This document shows, piece by piece, positions 49,613 through 60,022 of a stretch of DNA of 64,000 nucleotides (position 1 is the first letter of the stretch; every line of letters starts with the position of its first letter). Origin of the DNA: SAR202 cluster bacterium AC-647-P02_OGT_505m (lineage in GTDB: Bacteria > Chloroflexota > Dehalococcoidia > Lucifugimonadales > UBA826). The notes under the pieces were generated by a model. It searched no databases. It saw nothing but the letters and a program-made list of their open reading frames with translations, and was not told where the DNA came from. The position numbers were made by a program, and so were the translations under genes. Location of the stretch: assembly GCA_009391195.1 (NCBI GenBank), contig VEXB01000004.1, positions 1 to 64,000 on the forward strand. The letters run 5' to 3'.

Positions 49613-52600
49613 ATGTTCAAATCGGTTGATGCCAAGGTGGACTTTCCGGAGATGGAGAGGGGAATACTCCGGTGGTGGGAAGAAAATAATATTTCCGAAA
49701 AGTATATGGCGCGCAATGAAAAGTCTGATAAGCGTTACTCCTTTATAGATGGCCCGATAACTGCTAATAATCCGATGGGCGTTCACCATGCTTGGGGAAG
49801 AGGTTACAAAGACCTATTCACACGTTTCAGAACCATGCAGGGATATCAGCAGCGGTATCAGAATGGTTTCGATGGACAAGGTCTGTGGATAGAGGTTGAG
49901 GTTGAGAAAGAGCTCGGATTCGGCTCAAAAACCGACATCGAAGAGTATGGAGTGGACAAATTTGTCACTCTTTGCAAAGAGAGAGTACAAAGATTTTCCG
50001 ATGTGATTACAAGCCAGTCAATTCGTTTAGGTTATTGGATGGACTGGGACAATTCCTACCACACTATGTCAGACGAAAACAATTACACAATCTGGCATTT
50101 TTTGAAGGTATGTAATGACAAAGGATTGATTTATGAAGGTACAGACGTTATGCCTTGGTGCCCAAGATGTAGCACTGGTCTGTCTGAGCATGAAATTGTC
50201 ACGGAAGGTTACGTCGAGATAGTACATCCAGGTTTGTTTGTTAGGTTTCCCTTAGTTAATGATGGCCAGAGCAGTCATGCGCAAGAGTCCATTTTGATTT
50301 GGACTACTACACCTTGGACATTGAGTTCAAATGTAGCAGCTGCTGTGAATCCTGATATGGATTATGTAAAAGTGTCCCAAAGGGATGAATTCATATTCGT
50401 TGCGAAAGGGCAAATATCGTCAATTAAAGGTGATTACAGCATCGTCGAGGAACTGAAGGGAACTTCACTTGTGGGGAGAACTTATTCTGGACCCTTTGAT
50501 GAGCTACCAGCTCAGGAAGGGGTTGTTCACAGAATTGTTGCATGGGATGAGGTGTCGGAGGGAGAAGGCACAGGAATTGTGCATATCGCTCCAGGAGCTG
50601 GTAAGGAGGACTTTGCATTAGGGAAAGAAGAAAACCTTGTGCCTATTGCACCTCTTGACGACCTGGGGAATTTTGTCGACGGCTTTGACTGGTTAACCGG
50701 ACTAAATGTCTATGATGTAAATGACCGAATTTATGAAAGCCTTAAGTCCAAGAATGTTTTTTATAACCTTGAAAGGTATCCCCATCGCTATCCTCACTGC
50801 TGGCGCTGTAGCTCTGAGCTCGTGTTTCGGCTAGTTGATGAATGGTTTATAAGTATGGATCCTTTGAGAGAATCCCTGGCACGGGTTACCCAGAACATAA
50901 ACTGGGTCCCTGAATTCGGTATGAAAAGAGAGTTAGACTGGCTAAGAAACATGGATGATTGGATGATTTCCAAGAAGAGATACTATGGCTTGGCTCTTCC
51001 TATATACAAATGTGAATGTGGTCATTTCGAAGTCATGGGTAGTGAGGATGAACTTAAGGAACGAGCTATAGAAGGCTGGGATGACTTCGAAGGCAATTCT
51101 CCCCATCGACCTTGGATTGACTCTGTAAAAATATCGTGCGAGTCATGTGGAGCAAAGACCGAAAGGATTATCGATGTTGGTAACCCGTGGCTAGATGCGG
51201 GAATCGTATCTTTCTCTACCTTGCAATACAGACATGATAAAGACTATTGGAAAAAGTGGTTTCCTGCAGATTGGATCTCTGAGAGTTTTCCCGGGCAGTA
51301 TCGTAACTGGTTCTATTCATTGCTAGTTATGAGTACCGTTTTAGCCGATTCAGAGCCATGTGAAAACATATTCAGCTACGCCCTCATGAGAGATGAAAGC
51401 GGCGAGGAGATGCACAAGAGCAAGGGAAATGCGATCTGGTTCGAAGATGCTGCTGAGAAGATGGGAGTTGACGCCATGCGATGGCAGTTTGCCCGGCAAA
51501 ATCCAGCTTCAAATCTTAATTTTGGATTCGATACAACGGACGAAATCCGAAGACAATTTCTTATCCCTTTATGGAATGTATATTCCTTTTTCACTACCTA
51601 CGCAAATATTGATCAATTTGACCCATCCATAGAATTTCCAGATGCTAAGGAAAGAACAGAACTTGATAGATGGATTTTGAGTGAAGTCAACTCTTTGATC
51701 GCTACCGTGACCGAGGGTTTGGAATCATTTCAACCAGAAAGGATTACTAGAGAAGTTGAGTTGTTTTCTGAGTATTTGTCCAACTGGTATGTGCGACGGA
51801 GTAGAAGAAGATTCTGGAAAGAAGGTTTACTCAATAACAGCGCAGTAGGCTCGGACCAGGATAAATTATCGGCATACGCGACTCTCTACGAAGTTCTTCT
51901 AACCCTTACTAAATTATTAGCGCCTGTAATGCCTTTTGTTACGGAATCTATTTATCAGAATTTGACGGGCGGGCAGGCTTGGTCAAAGGAAAGCGTACAT
52001 TTAGAGGATTATCCAATTTCGGATGAATCACTTGTAGATTCAGATCTGTCGGACAGGACCCGACTAGCTATGAGACTATCCAGTATGGGTAGATCTGCTC
52101 GCAGCAAAGCAGGAATAAAGGTTAGGCAACCGCTTGAGAGTCTCTTTGTTCACACTCGTACCCCATCTGAATCGCAGATGTTGACGATGGTTGAGGACCA
52201 AATACTTGATGAACTGAATGTTAAAAAAATAGTTTCAGTCGCTGATGCCTCAGATATTGTAAGTTTTCGGATTCAACCAAACTTGCCAGTATTGGGTCCA
52301 AAATACGGGAGAAAAATTGGCGAGATTCGCACTCTGCTTGAAGAGGCTGATCCTGAGATTATAAGAAAATCAGTTGAATCAGGCACACCTGTTCGTATAG
52401 GTGAATTTTCTTTAGATCCTTCAGACATTCTTATCACAGCCACTGAGCTTGATGGCGTATCTTCTACCACCGATAGCGGCTATGCAGTGGGGATATCATC
52501 GGAGGTGTCGGAAGAGCTAGAGAAAGAAGGTCTAGCTAGAGAATTTGTACACATGATACAAAATATGAGGAAGTCTGCTGGCTTTGAGATATCGGATCGC

Positions 52601-52780
52601 ATACTACTAAACGTTTCAGGGTCAGATCATGTCTTAACTGTACTCAAGGAATACTCTGAATATGTTTCCCAGGAAACTCTAGCTGATAATCTTGACCAAG
52701 ATTTAATTGAGACCGAATCATTTAATGAAGATCACGATATTGGTGGAGAGCATGTGACAATCTCAATTAAGAGGAGTTGA
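49613..52780 (+). CDS. ileS: Isoleucyl-tRNA synthetase (ATG start at 49613 preferred over TTG 49592)
   Basis: PMGVHHAWGRGYKD (HIGH-like), NGFDGQGLWIEVEVEKELG, MHKSKGNAI (KMSKS) motifs and T-box leader. Confidence 0.95.
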   Translation: MFKSVDAKVDFPEMERGILRWWEENNISEKYMARNEKSDKRYSFIDGPITANNPMGVHHAWGRGYKDLFTRFRTMQGYQQRYQNGFDGQGLWIEVEVEKELGFGSKTDIEEYGVDKFVTLCKERVQRFSDVITSQSIRLGYWMDWDNSYHTMSDENNYTIWHFLKVCNDKGLIYEGTDVMPWCPRCSTGLSEHEIVTEGYVEIVHPGLFVRFPLVNDGQSSHAQESILIWTTTPWTLSSNVAAAVNPDMDYVKVSQRDEFIFVAKGQISSIKGDYSIVEELKGTSLVGRTYSGPFDELPAQEGVVHRIVAWDEVSEGEGTGIVHIAPGAGKEDFALGKEENLVPIAPLDDLGNFVDGFDWLTGLNVYDVNDRIYESLKSKNVFYNLERYPHRYPHCWRCSSELVFRLVDEWFISMDPLRESLARVTQNINWVPEFGMKRELDWLRNMDDWMISKKRYYGLALPIYKCECGHFEVMGSEDELKERAIEGWDDFEGNSPHRPWIDSVKISCESCGAKTERIIDVGNPWLDAGIVSFSTLQYRHDKDYWKKWFPADWISESFPGQYRNWFYSLLVMSTVLADSEPCENIFSYALMRDESGEEMHKSKGNAIWFEDAAEKMGVDAMRWQFARQNPASNLNFGFDTTDEIRRQFLIPLWNVYSFFTTYANIDQFDPSIEFPDAKERTELDRWILSEVNSLIATVTEGLESFQPERITREVELFSEYLSNWYVRRSRRRFWKEGLLNNSAVGSDQDKLSAYATLYEVLLTLTKLLAPVMPFVTESIYQNLTGGQAWSKESVHLEDYPISDESLVDSDLSDRTRLAMRLSSMGRSARSKAGIKVRQPLESLFVHTRTPSESQMLTMVEDQILDELNVKKIVSVADASDIVSFRIQPNLPVLGPKYGRKIGEIRTLLEEADPEIIRKSVESGTPVRIGEFSLDPSDILITATELDGVSSTTDSGYAVGISSEVSEELEKEGLAREFVHMIQNMRKSAGFEISDRILLNVSGSDHVLTVLKEYSEYVSQETLADNLDQDLIETESFNEDHDIGGEHVTISIKRS

Positions 52781-52807
52781 GCATTACTATTGGGATGACA
52801 AATTAGA

Positions 52808-54403
52808 TCATCCTTCGTAGGTGACTTTTCCTCCTACTACTGTTCTGATGATGGGAATGTCCTTGATCTCTAACTCATCGGTTTGCGTGGGGTCTTTTGC
52901 CAACACGACGAAATCGGCTAGCTTACCTGGTTCAATCGAGCCTTTATCATTCTCTTCAAAAGAGGCGTAGGCTCCGTTTAAGGTATAGATTTTGAGTGCA
53001 TCGGAGACGGAAATTTTCTGACTTCCCCCCCATACTTGTCCGTTTATGTCTGTTCGAGTAACACAACTTTGTATTCCCAATAACGGCTCGAATGGACCAG
53101 GTGGGTAATCTGTAGCCCCAGTGCTAATCACCCCATAATCCATAAATGATTTTTGAGCGAACATCCATTCCAACCTGTCATTTCCGTAATACTTCATTTT
53201 TTCACCATGGTAATAAACGTAGGTGCAAAATGGGGTGGCTAATGTGCCGGTTTTACGCATACGTTGGAGAAGTTGAGGATTAACAAGGGTGCAGTGTTCG
53301 ATACGATGCCTCGGATTATTTCTTGGGTGTCTTTTAAGGGCTTTTTCATAGGCTGAGAGAACCATATCTATCGCCGTATCACCATTGGCATGTATGCAGA
53401 CCTGAAATCCGGACTTATGTATTTCTGCAACCGCTTCTTCCATCTCTTCCTTATCCATTGCCTGTATCCCAGAATGATTATCTTCAGAGTTGCAATATGA
53501 ACCAGATATATGCGCTGTGCGGGCCGCGATCGCTCCGTCGGCCACCATTTTTATTCCACCTATTTTCAAACGATTGTTGCCAAATCCACTTCTTATGCCA
53601 GAGCTCTTTAGATTATGGAAGTGTTCCCGTTTCATCAACGTATACACTCTTAGAGTCAACTCGTCCCTGTCTAGGCTCTCCTGATAGACGGATAATTCAT
53701 CCGCTGACACTGCGGCATCGTGAACACTGGTTAAACCTGACTCAGACAGCATTTGTCCTATAAGCTTTAGTCCAGAACGACGGTCGTTTGTCGTTACAGT
53801 GGGAAGTATTTTCATAACAGGCTCGACAGCTCTTTCATATATGACACCATTTAAACGCCCAGAAGCAGAATCCCGACCCAATCTTCCCCCAGGAGGGTCA
53901 ACAGACTCCTCGGTATAGCCTGTTAGTTCTAGAGCTTTGCTATTAAGAAAATATACGTGTCCTGCCCGGTGTGTTACGAAAACAGGAAGTTCTTTCGATA
54001 CGAGATCTAAATCTTTTCTGGTCAAAAATCTATTTTCGACGGTCTTTGTATCGTCAAATTTAAATCCTTGAATCCATCCATACGATTTTGTTTCTTCGAC
54101 CCTTGCTCTCAATATTTTTACAATGTCTTTAATAGATCTCTGGTCGCAGTCAGCTGCCATCACATGCATCGTTCCGCTGCTTAAAACGTGTATGTGTGCA
54201 TCGATAAACCCTGGGATGACTGTCATACCTTCAAGATCGATAATTTTTGTGGTGCTGGTTGACAGCATTTCCATATCACTATCTGTACCTATGGAAATAA
54301 AACGCCCATTCTTGACCGCGAAACTTTCCGCTATGGGATTTTGCTTATCAACTGTGATGATGTTCGCATTTTTTACGATGAGATCGGCTACGTGGTCACT
54401 CAT
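52808..54403 (-). CDS. YtcJ-like amidohydrolase
   Basis: VIPGFIDAHIHVLSSG, RIEHCTLVNPQLL and GSIEPGKLADFVVLAKDPTQ motifs. Confidence 0.92.
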   Translation of the reverse strand: MSDHVADLIVKNANIITVDKQNPIAESFAVKNGRFISIGTDSDMEMLSTSTTKIIDLEGMTVIPGFIDAHIHVLSSGTMHVMAADCDQRSIKDIVKILRARVEETKSYGWIQGFKFDDTKTVENRFLTRKDLDLVSKELPVFVTHRAGHVYFLNSKALELTGYTEESVDPPGGRLGRDSASGRLNGVIYERAVEPVMKILPTVTTNDRRSGLKLIGQMLSESGLTSVHDAAVSADELSVYQESLDRDELTLRVYTLMKREHFHNLKSSGIRSGFGNNRLKIGGIKMVADGAIAARTAHISGSYCNSEDNHSGIQAMDKEEMEEAVAEIHKSGFQVCIHANGDTAIDMVLSAYEKALKRHPRNNPRHRIEHCTLVNPQLLQRMRKTGTLATPFCTYVYYHGEKMKYYGNDRLEWMFAQKSFMDYGVISTGATDYPPGPFEPLLGIQSCVTRTDINGQVWGGSQKISVSDALKIYTLNGAYASFEENDKGSIEPGKLADFVVLAKDPTQTDELEIKDIPIIRTVVGGKVTYEG

Positions 54404-54463
54404 TAAGTTCCCATTTGAAGTGTCTGCTTAAACTAGGGATTTTTATTGCCATAAAATCTGATT

Positions 54464-55933
54464 CTAATTGCGCAATTGAGGAAAAAGTATTACTTCTCTG
54501 ATTGACACATTGTCTGTGAGTATCATTGCCAGTCTATCGATTCCAATACCCAATCCACCGGTGGGTGGCATGCCATGCTCGATGGCTATAAGAAAATCTT
54601 CATCCAGTCGATCCATATCTTCCCCTTGGAACTCCTGGTGGAGACGTTCCTGTTCCTCAAATCTTTGACGTTGATCAATAGGATCATTCAACTCAGAAAA
54701 GGCATTACATATTTCCATTCCGTGAACGAATCCCTCAAATCTTTCTACTATTCTGGGATCCTTGGACGATTTCTTTGCTAGAGGCGACATTGCCAATGGG
54801 TAGTCGACCAAAAAGCATGGCTCTCTCAATGATGGCTCTACTTTTTCTGATATGAGTTTGTCTAATAGGCCTCCCCAGCTGACTTGCTGGTCTATATCAA
54901 TTCCAATATCTTTCATTGCAGCGCCTAGAGAGTTCACCGTTTCACATTCGAAAAAATCTATACCGCTTGTTGTTAATATTTTTTGATGAAGGTTGATTCT
55001 CGGCCAAGGAGGGGTGAAGTCCAGTTCTTCGTCTCCAAACTTAACTTTTGCTGAACCGGTTATCTCTTTAGCACAGTGTGAAACCATATTTTCCACCATT
55101 GCCATAACATCGTTGTAGTCAGCAAAAGCCTCGTAACTCTCCATCGTGGTGAATTCTGGGTTATGTTGTTGATCTATTCCTTCGTTCCTAAATACACGCC
55201 CTATTTCATATACTTTTTCAAATCCACCTACTATAAGTCTTTTCAGATGTAGTTCAGTAGCAATTCTCAGGTATAAATCCCTGTTCAGGGATTTATGATG
55301 GGTGGAAAATGGTGTTGCCATTCCTCCTGCGGCTATGGGAACAAGCATAGGAGTTTCTACTTCGATAAATCCCATATCATCCATAAAACGCCTTATGGAT
55401 GATACCAACTTGCTTCTGGATTTGGCAGACTTCATAGCTGTTTCGCTTGCGATTAAATCCAGATATCTTTGCCTGTATCTTGTTTCAGTATCTGTAAGTC
55501 CATGCCACTTTTCAGGGAGGGGGCGTAAGGCTTTACAAATGATATGCAATTTCGATGCTTGTGCAGATATTTGGTCCGTTCGCGTTCGAAACATTGTTCC
55601 ATTGACACCGATCCAGTCCCCGATATCCAGCTGTTCCAAGATTTCGTATTCTTCTCCCATCTGGTTCTGACGGAGGAGGATTTGAATGGTTCCATCACCA
55701 TCTGAAATATCGAGAAAGGTAGCTTTTCCCATACCTCGTCTTGCGATAACACGCCCAGCCAATGAGACTTTGATTTCTTCAGGTGCTTCGGCCGAATTTT
55801 CGAATTCAGATATAGCTTCGGCGCTCGTATGGGTTCTATGGAATCTGGCTGGATATGGATCTATCCCCATATCGCGGAGTTTTTTTACCTTTTCAAGGCG
55901 CACCCTGAAAAATTCGCTTTCAGATTGGCTCAA
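54464..55933 (-). CDS. lysS: Lysyl-tRNA synthetase (class II)
   Basis: RRGMGKATFLDISDGDGTIQ, FRNEGIDQQHNPEFTTMESYEAFADY and GGLGIGIDRLAMILTD motifs. Confidence 0.95.
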   Translation of the reverse strand: MSQSESEFFRVRLEKVKKLRDMGIDPYPARFHRTHTSAEAISEFENSAEAPEEIKVSLAGRVIARRGMGKATFLDISDGDGTIQILLRQNQMGEEYEILEQLDIGDWIGVNGTMFRTRTDQISAQASKLHIICKALRPLPEKWHGLTDTETRYRQRYLDLIASETAMKSAKSRSKLVSSIRRFMDDMGFIEVETPMLVPIAAGGMATPFSTHHKSLNRDLYLRIATELHLKRLIVGGFEKVYEIGRVFRNEGIDQQHNPEFTTMESYEAFADYNDVMAMVENMVSHCAKEITGSAKVKFGDEELDFTPPWPRINLHQKILTTSGIDFFECETVNSLGAAMKDIGIDIDQQVSWGGLLDKLISEKVEPSLREPCFLVDYPLAMSPLAKKSSKDPRIVERFEGFVHGMEICNAFSELNDPIDQRQRFEEQERLHQEFQGEDMDRLDEDFLIAIEHGMPPTGGLGIGIDRLAMILTDNVSIREVILFPQLRN

Positions 55934-56254
55934 CTTATCCCCCGTGTCTGTACAGGCCTATTGGTATAAGAACCTGATATTGAGAATGGAACCCCTTGGT
56001 AGGGTCGGAATATAGACTTCATTTTTATCCTAACGATTGCCCAAGGTAGCATGTGAAATATCTTATATTCGACTTGGAACCTTGTAAAACGGGATTAATG
56101 CACATCGATCACTTCTGTTCAATTCACGGTGATGATTCTGGTATTACGTTTGGACTACTTTAATATTGCTCCGAAAAGTGACCAAAATCTTCTTTGACTG
56201 GCTTGATCTTGTTGTTAGTATCGCTATGAAGGATTGCTTAATCCTATCTGATGG

Positions 56255-56833
56255 GTGGTTGATTATTCAGTTTTGGCTATTCGAGTTACGGGTGGAATTC
56301 ATAGGGGTAGACAAATTGGGTCGCCGAAAGGTGGACCGGGAATTAGACCAACTACTGACAGGGTAAAGCTAGCTATATTCTCCATATTGGGGACTGAAGC
56401 TGTCCAAGGAAAAAAAGTGCTGGATCTATTTGCCTGTACAGGGGCTCTGGGCATAGAAGCGATAAGCAGGGGAGCGCAAAGTGCGTATTTTGTCGAAAGG
56501 GCGCAAAGGAACTGCATTTTGATTAAAAATAACCTTCAGAAATTAGGTATCAGTGACATTGGAAGAGTGGAAAAATCTGATTGCCTAAAGTTTCTTGAGA
56601 GAGGGAAAGGAAATTTTGAGTTAGTTTTTCTGGATCCGCCCTTTGATGAAACTAATTGGGATAAGTTATTGAATTCCGTTGGACGTGAAAGATTCATTGC
56701 TCAGGGTGGTGTTGTGGTCGCAGAACATAAGGCGTCCACTGCTTTAGGCCAGTCATATGGTGCAATTAATAGGTTTTCGGAGAGACGATACGGAGATTCA
56801 AAGGTTTCTTTTTACGAGGTTGCAAGTGTCTAA
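56255..56833 (+). CDS. rsmD: 16S rRNA (guanine966-N2)-methyltransferase (start uncertain)
   Basis: IRVTGGIHRGRQI, RPTTDRVKLAIFSIL, VLDLFACTGALGIEAISRGA and LVFLDPPF motifs. Confidence 0.9.
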   Translation: MVDYSVLAIRVTGGIHRGRQIGSPKGGPGIRPTTDRVKLAIFSILGTEAVQGKKVLDLFACTGALGIEAISRGAQSAYFVERAQRNCILIKNNLQKLGISDIGRVEKSDCLKFLERGKGNFELVFLDPPFDETNWDKLLNSVGRERFIAQGGVVVAEHKASTALGQSYGAINRFSERRYGDSKVSFYEVASV

Positions 56834-57302
56834 AGCTTTCTATCCAGGTAGTTTCGATCCAGCTCATAATGGTCACATAGACGTTGCTACGAGGGCTTCA
56901 AAACTTTTTGACGAAGTTATTGTAGGCGTATATGACGCTCCACCTAAAACATTGATGTTTGATACCGATGAAAGAGTTGAATTATTTGAAGAGGCTTTAG
57001 ATGGGATTGGTAATGTGGTGGTGACTCCATTTACTGGATTGGCCCCGGCCGTGGCCAAAGAGGTGGGAGCGGACGTAATTCTCAGAGGCTTGAGAGCAGC
57101 CTACGATTTCGAGCAAGAATTTGAAATGTCGCTTATGTGGAGAAATCTTTCTCCGGATGTAGACGTCATTTGCATGATGAGCGCCTTGGAACACCAATTC
57201 ATCTACTCAAGCAGGATCAAAGAAGTAGCACGATTAGGTGGGCGAATAGATAACCTTGTACCAAAGCATATAAACGCTGCGATTTTAGAGCGGCTCGATT
57301 AG
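56826..57302 (+). CDS. coaD: Phosphopantetheine adenylyltransferase (GTG start at 56826)
   Basis: AFYPGSFDPAHNGHIDVATRASKLFDEVIVGV, DVILRGLRAAYDFEQEFEMSLMWRNL and YSSRIKEVA motifs. Confidence 0.95.
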   Translation: MSKAFYPGSFDPAHNGHIDVATRASKLFDEVIVGVYDAPPKTLMFDTDERVELFEEALDGIGNVVVTPFTGLAPAVAKEVGADVILRGLRAAYDFEQEFEMSLMWRNLSPDVDVICMMSALEHQFIYSSRIKEVARLGGRIDNLVPKHINAAILERLD

Positions 57303-57338
57303 ACATATTTGATGCATAGCCATGGGAGGGCAGTTTCG

Positions 57339-57920
57339 ATGGACACAAAACAGATTTTGAGCGAATTAGAGTCCCTGAGAAATTCAGGAACCAAAGTTCC
57401 AGGATTTAGGGGCAAGGTTATGATCGAGTCAGATAAGCTCGCTCAACTCGCTTTAGCGATTGAGTCTGGTATGCCTGCTGACATAGAGGAAGCTCAGGCG
57501 ATTATTATGCAGAGAGACAGCATAATAAGCCAGGCTAATCTTGAGGCAAAAAGAGTGAAGGAAGAAGCGGAAAATGCTGCTGACACTCTTAGAAGCACTG
57601 CCACGGAAACGCATGACCTTAAGGTTGCTGATTCCGAAATAATGAAAGAAGCTAGCAGTAGAGGAGATGTAATCACTAACAGCGCTGCCACTGAAGCTCA
57701 GAGCATAATCCAAGACTCTCAGCGGAAGGCGTATGCGATCATAAATGAAGCTGAGAATTCAGCATCTTTTCAGAGAGAAGGAGCCGATAGGTATTCACGT
57801 GAAGTCCTCTCAGGACTTGAAGAAAAGCTAGCAGATGTTCTTGGCCAGGTGAGAAGAGGGATTGATACCCTTCAGTCAGATAAAGCTACATCTTCAAACG
57901 GAAGTAAGGTATCAGTTTAA
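57339..57920 (+). CDS. Coiled-coil/DivIVA-like hypothetical protein (start trimmed to MDTKQILS)
   Basis: Heptad-like Ala/Glu-rich segment; directly downstream of coaD. Confidence 0.55.
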   Translation: MDTKQILSELESLRNSGTKVPGFRGKVMIESDKLAQLALAIESGMPADIEEAQAIIMQRDSIISQANLEAKRVKEEAENAADTLRSTATETHDLKVADSEIMKEASSRGDVITNSAATEAQSIIQDSQRKAYAIINEAENSASFQREGADRYSREVLSGLEEKLADVLGQVRRGIDTLQSDKATSSNGSKVSV

Positions 57921-57931
57921 GGCTTAGCATA

Positions 57932-57964
57932 AGAGGATTCCGGTCTGTTCGATTGGAATCCTCT
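57932..57964. terminator. Hairpin between convergent genes
   Basis: AGAGGATTCC / GGAATCCTCT 10-bp inverted repeat, 13-nt loop. Confidence 0.7.
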
Positions 57965-57984
57965 AGGTTTTGGTATCTGGTAGA

Positions 57985-58848
57985 TCAAGACGTTAGGGCA
58001 CCGTTAACCAGTTTGTGAAGGGTTTCCAATAGTGCCGCGTTTTCTGCTAAATCGAATCCGTCAACTTTATAAATTTGTTCCCCGGAAAAACCGTCCACAG
58101 CTCCCAGATCGACCATATCAGAGATCCTTTGGGTGTCTTCGTCGATTGTAGGGAGAATGTTTTTTCCGGCGGATACTGACAGTGCAGCGAGTAATCCGTA
58201 CCCACCCCAATTGGAGACGCTGGCAATTATCAATTCAGTAACTTTGGAAACAGCTGGATAGGAAACCAGTGTTTCAGATTTTTCTACCCCGTCTCTGACG
58301 TTCCCTAGTCCAATTTCGTTTCCGCCATCACCAATCCCAATAGTTTTCGAATGCATATCAAACATGAGGTCAACTTTCGCTGTCTGATCACTTATGTCGA
58401 GGTCCCGCATGTTTCGATATAAGCCATCAGCTGCAGCAGCACAGCGTTCGATTGATATCAGTACAGAAGGATTCTCAGCGCTTAATATTTCCTCTGCGTA
58501 TTGGACGCTTTTAGTAAGGGTAGTTATTGGAAAATCTATAACATCAGTACTTTCGGCAACATAAGGGCGTAACAGCATGCTGGAGTATTCATCGGCCACA
58601 TATTTAACCTTGTATCCAAGCTGTTCTAATCCAACTCCAATGGCAATTGCACCTGGTGGACCATCAGTTTCAGCCGCTCCTGCGCTTAGAATGTAAAATC
58701 CAGTGGTGATCAAAATCGTCCCGGTATTGTCGAGAACTAGCTCTGCAGCTCTGGCGCAGGAGTCTGGGGGAACTAGATCCCGTAGTTCTGATATACCTCT
58801 TTGATCGTTTGACAGTATGATGTCTTCAATCGTCAAGTTTGCATCCAT
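57985..58848 (-). CDS. DUF4392-like protein (D-glutamate cyclase-like C-terminal domain family)
   Basis: TGFYILSAGAAETDGPPGAIAIGVGLEQLGYKV and IGIGDGGNEIGLGNV motifs. Confidence 0.82.
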   Translation of the reverse strand: MDANLTIEDIILSNDQRGISELRDLVPPDSCARAAELVLDNTGTILITTGFYILSAGAAETDGPPGAIAIGVGLEQLGYKVKYVADEYSSMLLRPYVAESTDVIDFPITTLTKSVQYAEEILSAENPSVLISIERCAAAADGLYRNMRDLDISDQTAKVDLMFDMHSKTIGIGDGGNEIGLGNVRDGVEKSETLVSYPAVSKVTELIIASVSNWGGYGLLAALSVSAGKNILPTIDEDTQRISDMVDLGAVDGFSGEQIYKVDGFDLAENAALLETLHKLVNGALTS

Positions 58849-59646
58849 TTATAACACCGAATATTCTTCATCTTTTTTATCAGTAATGAACATGTAACCC
58901 GGAGCATGGGTGATCATTATTTCTGGCTTTGAGCTCATTGCTACACTTTGAGGTGTCACGCCACATGCCCAAAACACAGGGACTTCGCCCTCATTTATTT
59001 CAGTTGAATCGCCGAAGTCTGGCTTTGAAATGTCCGAAATTCCAATCGCTTCCGGTGATCCTACATGTATGGGAGACCCATGAACGCTGGGAAATCTTGA
59101 CGTCACCTGAACAGCTCTAACAACTTTTTCCTGGGGTATTGACCTCATTGAAACCACCATGGGGCCAGAGAATTCTCCTGCAGAAGCGGTTTCTATATTT
59201 GTAATGTACATGGAAACGTTCGTCCCTTTCTCAAAATGAGGGAGTCTTATTCCATTGTTTTGTAGCGCAGCCTCAAAGGAAAAGCTACATCCGAGCATAA
59301 AGGTTACAAAATCTTTTTCCCAAATGTTTTCTAACGATTTGATTTCTTCTTCTAGGACACCATTTTTATAAACGCGGTATAGCGGGACATCATTTCTGAC
59401 GTCACTGCCTGGCGCCGTGAGTTTGGCTTCTATTTCTCCCGGCTCGAGTACTTCAATTAGCGGACATGGTTTTGGATTGCGTTGACAAAAAAGAAGGAAA
59501 TCGAAAGCGTTTTTGCGGGGAAGAATGGCAAGGTTTGCCTGGACAAACCCTGGTGCCAATCCCGATGTTGGCCTTGTTAGCTCATTGTTTCGAAAGGAAT
59601 TACGAAGTTCGGCAGGTGAATTAATTAGGTCTATTTCTTTAAGCAT
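58849..59646 (-). CDS. YcsI/DUF1445 family protein (D-glutamate cyclase-like N-terminal domain)
   Basis: TSGLAPGFVQANLAILP, FVTFMLGCSFSFEAAL, VFWACGVTPQSVAMSSKPEIMITHAPGYMFITD motifs. Confidence 0.9.
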   Translation of the reverse strand: MLKEIDLINSPAELRNSFRNNELTRPTSGLAPGFVQANLAILPRKNAFDFLLFCQRNPKPCPLIEVLEPGEIEAKLTAPGSDVRNDVPLYRVYKNGVLEEEIKSLENIWEKDFVTFMLGCSFSFEAALQNNGIRLPHFEKGTNVSMYITNIETASAGEFSGPMVVSMRSIPQEKVVRAVQVTSRFPSVHGSPIHVGSPEAIGISDISKPDFGDSTEINEGEVPVFWACGVTPQSVAMSSKPEIMITHAPGYMFITDKKDEEYSVL

Positions 59647-59826
59647 AATCTGTTTCCCCCCGGAATCTCTTGGTTTCAGGCCTCATATGGTGATTCTAAG
59701 CTATTATTACTATATTCACTTCCAACGCTATTCTACCCCCAAGCATTAACTTTTGTCTGAGCTCTTAATCTCCTCTTTATCCCGTTGAAGCATTATTTGA
59801 CGCTATGCTATTCTTTTCATTCAGGT

Positions 59827-59903
<77 letters not shown>

Positions 59904-59988
59904 ATCCTAGTCTTTGGGTGTGACTTTTACAGGGTTTCATCCTTTATTTGGACTGACTTAAAACTTTTATGAGTTACTCAAATTTGAC

Positions 59989-60022
59989 CGAGTGCCTAAA
60001 TTTGGATATATTTAGGCACTCG
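59989..60022. repeat. Perfect 13-bp inverted repeat hairpin
   Basis: CGAGTGCCTAAAT-ttggatat-ATTTAGGCACTCG. Confidence 0.85.

Noticed and set aside
54575-55752. Antisense and alternate-frame ORFs overlapping lysS
   Set aside because: Overlap a strongly conserved aminoacyl-tRNA synthetase; no protein-family motifs.
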